A DNA stretch of 7,241 bases from UBA2100 sp964399345 (GCA_964399345.1 CAYNQE010000016.1:1-7241), one strand, 5' to 3'; numbered from the stretch's first letter, positions 1-5,741 are shown. Notes: generated by a model not told the origin, from the sequence alone. Translations and numbers: made by a program.

Positions 1-653
1 AGGTATTTTGCAGCAGCATTCTGTCCACCAAGTCCGAACGCAAGTCCGAATCCTAATGAAAGTGCTACAACAACTCCAGCAAACAATGTTTGTACAAATG
101 CAGCAGCAACATTTAACTGTGCTAATGCGGCAAGAAGTGCAAAGATCCAGATGGACCATTTTGCCACACTTCCAAGGAAGTGAGCGCTTCGCATTTCTGC
201 AGCACGTGCTGCTCCTGTAACAAAGTTCTTTACGAACTCAGCAAGTACAGCTGCGATCAAAAGGATCATTACAGCTACAATTACTTGTGGCAAGTACAAA
301 AGTACTACTTCCTGAAGGAAGGTTCCTACTTGTTGTAACCCAAGAACTTCCACTGCTGCCATTAGGAATACTATAATAACGAACCATTTTACTAGTCCGC
401 CAAGTAATCCTCCTGCGCTTAGTGAGAATCCTCCTCGGTTTATTGCCTCTTCTAGTCCTGCGCTTCGTAGGGCGTTGTCGATCTTAAGAGCGTCTGTAAC
501 CTGCGCTACAACACGTCCTAAAATAGCTCCAACGATCCATCCGATAGCGAAGATAACTATTGCTACTACGATGTTTGGTACGAAAACTACAAAGTTTAAC
601 CAAACTTCTTGGAAAGACTGCTGTATTGCAGCAGCCCATGATTGAATCAACAT
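1..653 (-). CDS. MscS-type / conserved TM-helix channel protein (partial, 3' end outside window)
   Basis: Translating from the ATG at 653 gives 217 full codons with no stop before the window edge, so the C-terminus is missing. The protein is very hydrophobic. A segment at about residues 22-48 (FVPNIVVAIVIFAIGWIVGA) and another at 118-143 match the pattern of the conserved TM-helix repeat of small mechanosensitive-channel-like proteins. A Gly/Ala-rich last helix (about 186-215) ends in LGFGLAFGLGGQNAA, which resembles the pore-lining TM3 of MscS, where a GGQ motif follows small-residue packing. About five membrane segments are visible in all (22-48, 84-105, 118-143, 163-183, 186-210). The likely role is a small-conductance mechanosensitive or related channel in the cytoplasmic membrane; gating and ion selectivity cannot be judged. 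No Shine-Dalgarno is evident, although an isolated AGG lies further upstream. Whether an MscS beta domain follows cannot be seen. Confidence 0.8.
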   Translation of the reverse strand, partial: MLIQSWAAAIQQSFQEVWLNFVVFVPNIVVAIVIFAIGWIVGAILGRVVAQVTDALKIDNALRSAGLEEAINRGGFSLSAGGLLGGLVKWFVIIVFLMAAVEVLGLQQVGTFLQEVVLLYLPQVIVAVMILLIAAVLAEFVKNFVTGAARAAEMRSAHFLGSVAKWSIWIFALLAALAQLNVAAAFVQTLFAGVVVALSLGFGLAFGLGGQNAAAKY

Positions 654-721
654 AACGTATTTTTTTGCCTAGGCGTTATATATTTGAAATCTTAATAATA
701 GTTCTTACGACCTAAGTTAAT

Positions 722-745
722 AATACCACTCAGACTGGTGGTATT
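722..745 (-). terminator. Hairpin terminator candidate after the winged-helix gene
   Basis: Perfect 8-bp arms (AATACCAC at 722-729 and GTGGTATT at 738-745) flank an 8-nt loop. The hairpin starts 20 nt past the stop of the winged-helix/nucleotidyltransferase-like gene. On the minus strand it is followed by ATTAACTT, a weak U-tract, so termination may be partial. It sits between that gene and the channel gene, which fits a transcription-unit boundary. Confidence 0.5.
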
Positions 746-765
746 TTAAAGGGCTGTGGAGTAGT

Positions 766-1431
766 TTAGAACTCAACCTTGCGAGTTTTACGCATATGAA
801 TATCCTTCCAGTTTGGCCCTAACTTGTCTACTATAATCTGGTGAGGGTAGTCCAAAACATCCCGTATTAGACGATCGTATACCCCTAGTCTGTAGTTGAA
901 ATCTGTAGTTGTAAAAGACGTATAACTGAGCTCCTTGCCCATTTTGGCCTCTAGTTCACTTATTGCCGCCTTTAATCTCGCTTCTTTAATAGCGTCCCCT
1001 ACAACTAGTATATCTACTCTACTATTTGGATCTCTTATGAATTCCCCTGCGACTAAAATTAATTTTATTCTTCCGGTTTTACCTACTCTTTTTGAAATAT
1101 CATCATCGTCAGTTGGATCAATGTTTAGGATAAAGCTACGTAGTGATAGTAGTTCTGCAAACGAACGGTCTACGACAAAGCCTGCTGCTTTCTTTTTTGT
1201 TTCCTTTTTATTCTTTCCACTTCCCTTAAATGTACTTACCTCAGTTTGCTCTTTCTTAAGTAATCCAATCTTTACGAAAAGGTTTAGTTCTTTGCGAACT
1301 GTATTTGGATGAACCTTAGATCTTTTGGTTACCTCATCTATTGTGTAGTTAGTTGTGAGATTTGAAAGAAACAAGCGTAATATCTTCACACGAGCAGTAC
1401 TTCCAAATAATGCACTCAACATATCGTTCAT
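766..1431 (-). CDS. Winged-helix protein with degenerate nucleotidyltransferase-like domain
   Basis: The protein has 221 residues. Residues 1-60 read as a winged helix-turn-helix: FGSTARVKILRLFL, then a recognition region SKVHPNTVRKELNLFVKIGLL. A Lys-rich linker (about 69-82) follows. Residues 95-205 resemble the MNT-type nucleotidyltransferase fold. The family signature is GS...SDxDL; here the equivalent stretch is GEFIRDPNSRVDILVVG (129-145), so the Ser after Gly and the first Asp are replaced (Glu130, Arg138) and only Asp140 remains. Catalysis is therefore doubtful, and a DNA-binding or sensing role is more likely (inference). Related HTH-NTase proteins are, from memory, frequent in Parcubacteria without an assigned function. 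It starts 39 nt after the antitoxin stop, so it may be partly co-transcribed, but a weak promoter lies directly before it. A second in-frame ATG at 1422 gives MLSALFGS, which matches the usual family start equally well. Confidence 0.75.
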   Translation of the reverse strand: MNDMLSALFGSTARVKILRLFLSNLTTNYTIDEVTKRSKVHPNTVRKELNLFVKIGLLKKEQTEVSTFKGSGKNKKETKKKAAGFVVDRSFAELLSLRSFILNIDPTDDDDISKRVGKTGRIKLILVAGEFIRDPNSRVDILVVGDAIKEARLKAAISELEAKMGKELSYTSFTTTDFNYRLGVYDRLIRDVLDYPHQIIVDKLGPNWKDIHMRKTRKVEF

Positions 1432-1438
1432 GTTCGAA

Positions 1439-1468
1439 ATACTACCACAAACATATCGCCTCGCACAA
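1439..1468 (-). promoter_or_regulatory. Possible promoter of the winged-helix gene
   Basis: On the minus strand, TTGTGC (1463-1468) is followed after 18 nt by TAGTAT (1439-1444), which matches TATAAT at four positions. The -10 ends 7 nt before the ATG at 1431, so transcription would begin at or next to the start codon. The match is weak; the repeated geometry elsewhere in the window is the main support. Confidence 0.3.
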
Positions 1469-1470
1469 AG

Positions 1471-1725
1471 CTAGGTATTCTTTTGTATAAGAGAACTAAC
1501 AAAAGTTTGATATGGAATACCTTCGCGAGCAGCAGCAGATTTAAGACGCATTAAATTGCGCTGGGAAACACGAACAGTGATTGTCTTACTCTTGGCAAGT
1601 GTGCTCTTGGCAATTCCTTCAAACCTTTTCTTTTCTTTTCTAAAGTTCTTTACAGAAGAAAAATCTCCGCGTTCTATGGCAGCTTCCATCTCTTTTTCTT
1701 CTTTATTTAATCGTTGTGATTGCAT
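1471..1725 (-). CDS. CopG/BrnA-like ribbon-helix-helix antitoxin
   Basis: The protein has 84 residues. The N-terminal half (about 5-43) is charged and helical and resembles the toxin-wrapping region of CopG-like antitoxins that pair with BrnT-type toxins (KEEKEMEAAIERGDFSSVKN). The C-terminal half is a ribbon-helix-helix: a beta strand KTITVRVS (about 47-54), then a helix NLMRLKSAAAREG, then IPYQTFVSSLIQKNT, the hallmark 'GIPYQT..SSL' ending of this antitoxin group. It should neutralise the neighbouring toxin and, as a dimer, repress their shared promoter. It begins 10 nt after the toxin stop, with no ribosome binding site in the spacer, so translation is probably coupled to the toxin gene. 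The toxin-first order is the usual order for BrnT/BrnA-type pairs. The partner and family are clear; the exact subfamily name is less so. Confidence 0.82.
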   Translation of the reverse strand: MQSQRLNKEEKEMEAAIERGDFSSVKNFRKEKKRFEGIAKSTLAKSKTITVRVSQRNLMRLKSAAAREGIPYQTFVSSLIQKNT

Positions 1726-1735
1726 ATATAAATTA

Positions 1736-2002
1736 TTATTCTGCTAAATATTTCTTTGTTCCCTGCCTGCTTGGATATAAGGTTTTTAAAAATATCTTTT
1801 CTTCATCTTCTACAAACGGAACTCTGTAAATGTACTCCTCAATATTTATAATAAAAACTTTCTGGTGTTCACGTGGAGAATGATTATCCACTATATCAAC
1901 TAAGAATCCTTCATTGATATATGTGACGCACATTTCAAATGAGACACCTCGCTTGGAAATTAATTCTTGGTTTTTCTCCTCATTCCATTCAAAGTATTTC
2001 AT
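1736..2002 (-). CDS. BrnT-like toxin of a type II toxin-antitoxin pair
   Basis: The protein has 88 residues, typical for this toxin family. Family-like stretches are FEWNEEKNQELISKRGVSFE at 4-23, the central IINIEEYIYRVPFVEDEE, and the C-terminal IFLKTLYPSRQGTKKYL. BrnT-family toxins have a RelE-like ribonuclease fold and inhibit growth by cleaving RNA; catalytic identity here is inferred from the family, not from assigned residues. The ATG at 2002 follows the promoter -10 by only 8 nt, so the mRNA is probably leaderless. The antitoxin gene follows after 10 nt. The pair lies directly behind the terminator of the ribosomal stalk operon, a self-contained placement. I see no truncation or missing segment, so the toxin appears intact. 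Confidence 0.82.
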   Translation of the reverse strand: MKYFEWNEEKNQELISKRGVSFEMCVTYINEGFLVDIVDNHSPREHQKVFIINIEEYIYRVPFVEDEEKIFLKTLYPSRQGTKKYLAE

Positions 2003-2010
2003 TATTATAA

Positions 2011-2031
2011 ATGATATACACTGTATGTCAT
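2011..2031. promoter_or_regulatory. Palindromic operator overlapping the toxin-antitoxin -10
   Basis: Two 10-bp arms, ATGATATACA (2011-2020) and TGTATGTCAT (2022-2031), are inverted repeats with nine of ten positions matching around a central C at 2021. The palindrome covers the whole -10 and most of the spacer, so a bound repressor would block RNA polymerase. The ribbon-helix-helix antitoxin encoded by this operon is the obvious ligand (inference from autoregulation in such systems). Confidence 0.72.
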
Positions 2032-2039
2032 ATTGTCAA
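2011..2039 (-). promoter_or_regulatory. Promoter of the toxin-antitoxin operon
   Basis: A perfect -35 TTGACA (2034-2039) and a -10 TATCAT (2011-2016, five of six) are separated by an ideal 17 nt. The -10 lies 8 nt upstream of the toxin ATG at 2002, so the transcript would begin at or within a base or two of the start codon. This is the best sigma-70-type promoter in the window. Confidence 0.85.
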
Positions 2040-2051
2040 TACTTCTTATAC

Positions 2052-2082
2052 ACAAAACCCGCACAAGTTGTGCGGGTTTTGT
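2052..2082 (-). terminator. Strong hairpin terminator of the rplJ-rplL operon
   Basis: Perfect 15-bp complementary arms (2052-2066 and 2068-2082) surround one central base, with a GC core CCCGCAC/GTGCGGG and a U-rich end GGGTTTTGT on either strand. It starts 19 nt past the rplL stop. Its symmetry means it could also stop plus-strand transcription. It separates the stalk operon from the toxin-antitoxin promoter 12 nt away at 2039. Confidence 0.9.
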
Positions 2083-2101
2083 ACTCAAAAAGAAATATTT
2101 A

Positions 2102-2614
2102 TTATTTCAATTCAACTGTAGCTCCGGCTTCCATTAAAGCTGCTTTCATTTCTTCAGCTTCTTCTGCCTTTACGCCACTCTTAAGATCAGCTGGTGCTGA
2201 TTCAACAAGATCCTTAGCTTCTTTAAGCCCAAGACCTAGAGCTGATTTAACTGCCTTGATAACTCCAATCTTTGAGTCACCAACTGCTGCAAGGTGAACA
2301 ATGTAGTCACTCTTTTCCTCAGCGGCAGCACCTGCGTCTGCTCCACCTGAGACAGCAACAGCTGCAGCTGAAACGCCAAACTTCTTTTCTAGAACTTTAA
2401 CTAGTCCGTGAAGTTCCAATACCGTCATCTTTTCGATTTGCTCGATAAGCTTAACATATTCTTTAGGCACTTCTACCTCTTCTGCTTCCTCCTCTACTGG
2501 CGCTTCTTCTTTTGCTTCCTCTACTGGAGTTTCCTCAACAGCGGGAGCTTCTTCTTTAACTTCCTCAGTAGCAGTTTCTTCAACTGCTGCTTCATCTTTC
2601 TTTTCGTCAGTCAT
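2102..2614 (-). CDS. rplL: Ribosomal protein bL12 (L7/L12) with acidic N-terminal extension
   Basis: The protein has 170 residues against roughly 120-130 for typical L7/L12. Residues 50-82 are the dimerisation domain that binds L10 (PKEYVKLIEQIEKMTVLELH, then VKVLEKKFGVSAAA). Residues 83-100 form the flexible Ala/Gly hinge. Residues 101-170 are the factor-binding C-terminal domain with the hallmark GLGLKEAKDLVESAP and the ending EEAEEMKAALMEAGATVELK. It forms the ribosomal stalk with L10 and recruits translation GTPases. The extra residues 1-49 are almost entirely Glu, Ala, Val, Thr and Pro, and contain an imperfect tandem repeat of about 14-15 residues (from 11 and from 26). Similar acidic extensions occur, as far as I recall, in other CPR bL12 proteins. 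It follows rplJ by 20 nt without a Shine-Dalgarno. The ATG at 2614 is the natural start; the first internal ATG, at codon 63, would cut into the dimerisation domain. Confidence 0.95.
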   Translation of the reverse strand: MTDEKKDEAAVEETATEEVKEEAPAVEETPVEEAKEEAPVEEEAEEVEVPKEYVKLIEQIEKMTVLELHGLVKVLEKKFGVSAAAVAVSGGADAGAAAEEKSDYIVHLAAVGDSKIGVIKAVKSALGLGLKEAKDLVESAPADLKSGVKAEEAEEMKAALMEAGATVELK

Positions 2615-2634
2615 TTTGAATTTCTAGTTAGTAA

Positions 2635-3129
2635 TTATGCTTCCTTCTTTTCAGCAACAGCTGAAAGTGCAACAACCAATCCTTGTATAGGTGAGTTTAT
2701 AACGTTTGCAAACATTCCTCGCAATGTATCCATTGGTGGGATTGTAGCAATTTCGTTCATCTCAGCGGCATCCATGTATCGCCCCTCAAATATTCCTCCT
2801 ACAATTGAAAGCTTGTTTTCATACTTCTTTACAAAAGCATGTACTCCACGGGCGGGAGCCGTAGGATCGCTCTTGCCGTAGGCAATAGCTATTTCTCCTT
2901 CTAACTCAGGTCGATTACCTTCAGTCTTCGCTTCATCAAGGGCTACTCCCATTAGAGTTTTCTTTGCAACAAAGTACGAAACTTCGTCTTCTCGTAGAGC
3001 GCCTCTTAATTCAGTCTCTTCTCCTACTGAAAGACCCTTAAAATGCACAAACACCGTCGAAAGCGACGTTGTGAAGGCATCTTGTAATCGTTCCAATATT
3101 TCTTTCTTTTGTTCTTTTGTTTTTGCCAT
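2635..3129 (-). CDS. rplJ: Ribosomal protein uL10
   Basis: The protein has 164 residues, the normal length for bacterial L10. The N-terminal domain starts MAKTKEQKKEILERL and carries the family features VFVHFKGLSVGEETELRGAL (about 26-45) and VAKKTLMGVAL (54-64; most homologues have KNTL). The glycine-bearing middle is IVGGIFEGRYM, followed by IPPMDTLRGMFANVI (130-144). The C-terminal helix (about 144-161), on which L12 dimers assemble, ends in AVAEKKEA. L10 anchors the stalk on 23S rRNA and, with L12, represses its own operon in many bacteria by binding the mRNA leader. I chose the ATG at 3129: a TTG at 3147 would add six residues (MAIFLI) that lie within the leader hairpin and have no counterpart in the family. 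No Shine-Dalgarno precedes the ATG; a U-run does. Confidence 0.96.
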   Translation of the reverse strand: MAKTKEQKKEILERLQDAFTTSLSTVFVHFKGLSVGEETELRGALREDEVSYFVAKKTLMGVALDEAKTEGNRPELEGEIAIAYGKSDPTAPARGVHAFVKKYENKLSIVGGIFEGRYMDAAEMNEIATIPPMDTLRGMFANVINSPIQGLVVALSAVAEKKEA

Positions 3130-3235
3130 AATTAAAAAAATGGCCAATAAAAACGGACCATTCTCAAAGAGAGTTGTTCGACCTCGGCACGTCTGACTTA
3201 GATTTCTCTAAAGCGCACTATCTTAGATCCGTTGA
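3130..3235 (-). promoter_or_regulatory. Structured rplJ leader, probable L10 autoregulatory attenuator
   Basis: The promoter predicts a transcript start near 3234-3235, giving a leader of about 105 nt. Immediately at its 5' end AACGGATC (3226-3233) can pair with GGTCCGTT (3152-3159), an 8-bp closing helix with one G-U. Inside it are a perfect hairpin TTAGA-GAAA-TCTAA with a GNRA tetraloop (3198-3211), the segment TGCCGAGGT (3181-3189), which resembles from memory a conserved stretch of bacterial L10 leaders, and a small TCTC-TTT-GAGA hairpin (3162-3172). The 3' arm of the closing helix overlaps the arm of a terminator-like hairpin before the ATG, so the two folds exclude each other. Binding of L10-L12 could therefore set termination or access to the start codon (inference). 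Confidence 0.65.
3134..3162 (-). terminator. Attenuator-type hairpin just before the rplJ start
   Basis: AATGGTC (3156-3162) pairs with GGCCATT (3139-3145) over 7 bp with one G-U across a 10-nt loop, and a U-run (3134-3140) follows at once. It ends only a few nt before the rplJ ATG. Bases 3156-3159 (GGTC) are also needed by the long-range leader helix, so this hairpin can form only when that helix is open. It may terminate transcription or hide the start region; the stem is modest. Confidence 0.5.
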
Positions 3236-3240
3236 AGAAG

Positions 3241-3269
3241 ACTATACCTAAATATTAGGAATAGAGCAA
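3241..3269 (-). promoter_or_regulatory. Promoter of the rplJ-rplL operon
   Basis: TTGCTC (3264-3269) and TATAGT (3241-3246, five of six) are separated by exactly 17 nt. The expected start point (about 3234-3235) coincides with the first base pairs of the leader's closing helix, which supports both calls. The -35 begins just past the stop of the small upstream ORF. Confidence 0.7.
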
Positions 3270-3272
3270 TAG

Positions 3273-3419
3273 CTATTTAAAAAAGAAAAGTGTGGCAGCA
3301 GCCTGCTTCAAATCTTCAGAAGTTACTTCATAATAATTAACTACCAAAACAACTCCCATACTAATGGAGAGTATGAAGATAAAACCAAAAAGAAAATTAA
3401 AAAATGTACTGTTAAGCAT
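3273..3419 (-). CDS. Possible 48-residue single-TM protein
   Basis: An ATG at 3419 opens 48 codons ending in TAG at 3273-3275. The predicted peptide starts MLNSTFFNFLFGFIFILSIS and continues through GVVLVVNYY, so residues about 6-30 make one strong transmembrane segment. A short polar tail with EVTSEDLKQ and the ending TLFFFK follow. It begins 18 nt after the stop of the large LTD protein, in the same reading frame, and ends directly before the rplJ -35, so it fills the gap neatly. I do not recognise the family. Caution: the DNA is T-rich on this strand, which yields hydrophobic codons by chance, and no Shine-Dalgarno or own promoter is seen. If real it would be a co-transcribed small membrane protein, or a TM tail detached from the preceding protein. 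Confidence 0.42.
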   Translation of the reverse strand: MLNSTFFNFLFGFIFILSISMGVVLVVNYYEVTSEDLKQAAATLFFFK

Positions 3420-3437
3420 ATGGGCTAATATTACGTT

Positions 3438-5741
3438 TTAGTCTGAATAAATCCAATTAAAAGTCCTAAAATCTTCGTGGGGGGTTGATGTAGAAATTCC
3501 AGTAAAATACGCACCGAAGGCCGCATCATCTCCTGAGTGTGATGCTCCTGAGTACGAGCGCCAAAAGGCAATCAATATATTGTCTCCGTCGACAAGTGAT
3601 CCATTTATATCACCATTTTCTGTGGCAATTTGACCGATCTGAGAGTGTCCTGATAATTGAGTTGAACTTCCAACAACACCAACATAAGCAACTCCCTTTC
3701 TTTTTAATCCTCCCTCCCAGAGCCCACTTAAGTACGTGCAGTTCTTACTTGCTATATTAGACGGAGTCTCTGGTGAATATGTTCCACCTTCTTCGAATAG
3801 ATCAGTGTATGGCTCACAGTAGTACCCAACTTCTGGATATCCCTCACTACTCTCTCCCTTAACTGTTCCATATATCTTGTTTCCTGCTGAATCATTATAT
3901 TGATTGCTCATTGGGTATCCATCGTTTGATTGCCAGTTTGTTGTGACCGCTCCTGAAACATTAATATCAATTCTCTCCATTGAGTTATGATTACCAGCAG
4001 CCTCCCCTGCACACCATCCTGAACATCCTGAAACTGCAGGAGTTTGGTCTAAAGTGTAGGAAATTTCATCTGCAGAAAATTCCAAGAGTAATTCTTCTCC
4101 ATCATCTGATAGCAAATTCCATGTTTCTATCAACTGCGCCAATTTTGTTGTAACAGAATCTGTCTCTCTTTCAATTAGATATGTTTTTAATAACCACCAA
4201 GGACTTGCTCCAATTGTTCCAGTTAGCGCGAAGTTAATGTCGTCGTTTGCTGAGCGTATACGAACATTACTTAAATCCAATTCGTAACCTGTTCTGTTAT
4301 ACAACTCAATCCATTCGTGCTCATCATTTGAAATTGTTCCACCCCATGCTACTTCGGTAATAATTACAGGACTATCATATACCTCCACTGAAACCGTATT
4401 AGATGACGTACTATTTCCCACAGCGTCATATGTAGTAACTATAACGTCAGATGTTTGCTGATCCACCAATACCGCCGTAGTACTTGTTGCATTAGTTGTA
4501 GAAACCTCCACTCCCTCAACAGATATTCCATAATGATCGACATCATCCACTGCATCCCATGACAAGTTAATTGTTGTACTTCCTGCAAGACATTCTCCAT
4601 CGTTTCTTAGTGTATTAGTACACTCAAATACAGTTAGAGTAGTGGCTTCTGGTGCAGTAAGGTCAACGGTAATTGTAGTTGCAAATTCAACTGAATCATC
4701 ACCATCTGGATCAGTTTGTTTAAAGGAAATTGCTGTATCGCCCTCAACCAAAGTACCACTTGGAACACTCCATGCACTAGCTCCATCAATTGTAGTAGTT
4801 GCAGTGTTTCCACCAACTGTAGCGGTAAGAATATTTCCAGCATCACCTGTCCCTATAAAGGAAATCGATGTTGTTGCAATTGAAAGTGAGGTAGGACTTG
4901 TAAGCACCGGCATGTCTGGAAGAAGCACAACAGTAACAGATTCCGTAACTTCATCCGACGTATTTCCAGAAGAGTCAGCTGCAGTCACTGATATGTTTGT
5001 TGTAGCCTCCGGGAAAGTAAAATCTGAAATTGACCAAGCTCCAGTGCCGTCAGCTGTAGTTGAAGCTGTGCTGCTACCTTCTTGAGTAATTGTAACCGTA
5101 GCGTCCGCCTCAACTGTTCCTGAGAAATCTACGTCTGCGTCATTAAGGGTAGTGGAGAAATCTGAAGGAATTAATATTACGGGAGCATCAGGTGCCACAG
5201 TATCAGGAGGTGTCCCTCCTCCACCGTAGGCTCCTCCTCCTGGTGTAAATACAGGCGTTGGTACTGGAACTATAACTGGCTCTGGTATTGATACAGGCGC
5301 AGGAGTGGGATCAGGGGCTGGGGTAGGTGTTGGAGTAGGGGCTGGTGTTGGTTCTGGCGTAGAGGTGGGTTCTGGTTCTCTGAAGACAGGAGTTTCTACT
5401 GGTTCATACACCGCCTCTTCCACTGCTTTCGTAACCGCTAAGATAACACTAGCTGGTTGTAATTGTCTTTCTTGATTGTACAAAGCAGAATCACGGGCAA
5501 CTACTGGAATTGGTATTCCATAGGCTTGAGCTGCAAGGTAGTACCCGTCCATCTTTTCCTTGTTTAATTCATATACGTCGGCTGCCGCAAGAGATGTTAC
5601 GGCTCCTTTTTTGGAATCGCGAATGAAAGCGAGGGATTTTACAAAGCGCTTAGTATCGGAGCGACTTCTGTTCATAGAAAGAAGAACTCTTTCTTGTTTT
5701 TCATATTCCACTTCGCGGAAGAACAAGTCTAGAACTCCCAT
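3438..5741 (-). CDS. Ig-like/LTD-domain surface protein segment (probable C-terminal part of a split gene)
   Basis: The ORF has 767 codons. Residues 1-113 are a helical region beginning MGVLDLFFREVEYEK. Residues 114-180 form a linker rich in Pro-Thr and Pro-Ala, then Gly. About 181-272 and 274-361 are bacterial Ig-like domains (VTITQEGSSTAS..., then a second copy of the same type). About 362-455 is FN3-like (INLSWDAVDDVDHYGISVEG). Residues 458-612 are a lamin-tail domain (VIITEVAWGG...NDEHEWIELYNRTG...LDLSNVRI, ending NWQSNDGYP). Residues 613-767 are unrecognised. Cys573/Cys577 and Cys642/Cys668 could form disulfides, which fits an extracellular location. There is no signal peptide, and the ORF's first ATG lies inside a motif that continues upstream in the same frame (LSRHAVSSG before MGVLDLFF). 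This fits a continuation of the exported PLC-like protein, with which it overlaps by 13 nt. LTD and Ig-like domains suggest binding or adhesion, not catalysis. Confidence 0.8.
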   Translation of the reverse strand: MGVLDLFFREVEYEKQERVLLSMNRSRSDTKRFVKSLAFIRDSKKGAVTSLAAADVYELNKEKMDGYYLAAQAYGIPIPVVARDSALYNQERQLQPASVILAVTKAVEEAVYEPVETPVFREPEPTSTPEPTPAPTPTPTPAPDPTPAPVSIPEPVIVPVPTPVFTPGGGAYGGGGTPPDTVAPDAPVILIPSDFSTTLNDADVDFSGTVEADATVTITQEGSSTASTTADGTGAWSISDFTFPEATTNISVTAADSSGNTSDEVTESVTVVLLPDMPVLTSPTSLSIATTSISFIGTGDAGNILTATVGGNTATTTIDGASAWSVPSGTLVEGDTAISFKQTDPDGDDSVEFATTITVDLTAPEATTLTVFECTNTLRNDGECLAGSTTINLSWDAVDDVDHYGISVEGVEVSTTNATSTTAVLVDQQTSDVIVTTYDAVGNSTSSNTVSVEVYDSPVIITEVAWGGTISNDEHEWIELYNRTGYELDLSNVRIRSANDDINFALTGTIGASPWWLLKTYLIERETDSVTTKLAQLIETWNLLSDDGEELLLEFSADEISYTLDQTPAVSGCSGWCAGEAAGNHNSMERIDINVSGAVTTNWQSNDGYPMSNQYNDSAGNKIYGTVKGESSEGYPEVGYYCEPYTDLFEEGGTYSPETPSNIASKNCTYLSGLWEGGLKRKGVAYVGVVGSSTQLSGHSQIGQIATENGDINGSLVDGDNILIAFWRSYSGASHSGDDAAFGAYFTGISTSTPHEDFRTFNWIYSD
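5202..5402 (-). repeat. Low-complexity Pro/Thr- then Gly-rich linker coding repeat
   Basis: Codons 114-180 of the LTD protein encode short irregular repeats such as PTPAPTPTPTPAPDPTPAP, then PGGGAYGGGG. The plus strand correspondingly reads as GGTGTTGG/GGCTGG-type simple repeats. Such linkers are extended spacers between a globular head and repeat domains in surface proteins. The tract is prone to length variation. Confidence 0.8.

Noticed and set aside
667..674. GCCTAGGC palindrome upstream of the channel gene
   Set aside because: An 8-bp perfect palindrome without loop or flanking symmetry; too short to call an operator, and no promoter could be placed around it.
1429..1457. Tiny upstream ORF (ATG at 1457, eight codons) whose TGA overlaps the ATG of the winged-helix gene, preceded by GAGG
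   Set aside because: It looks like a coupled leader peptide, but the same bases fit a -35/-10 promoter better, no other gene here uses a Shine-Dalgarno, and eight codons are easily chance.
3130..3147. TTG start for rplJ adding six residues
   Set aside because: The added MAIFLI has no counterpart in L10 and lies in the leader hairpin and U-run; the ATG at 3129 gives the canonical MAKTKEQK start and length.
935..5085. Long plus-strand ORFs opposite the winged-helix, rplL/rplJ and LTD genes
   Set aside because: They are antisense shadows of well-supported minus-strand genes, with compositions mirroring those genes and no recognisable domains.
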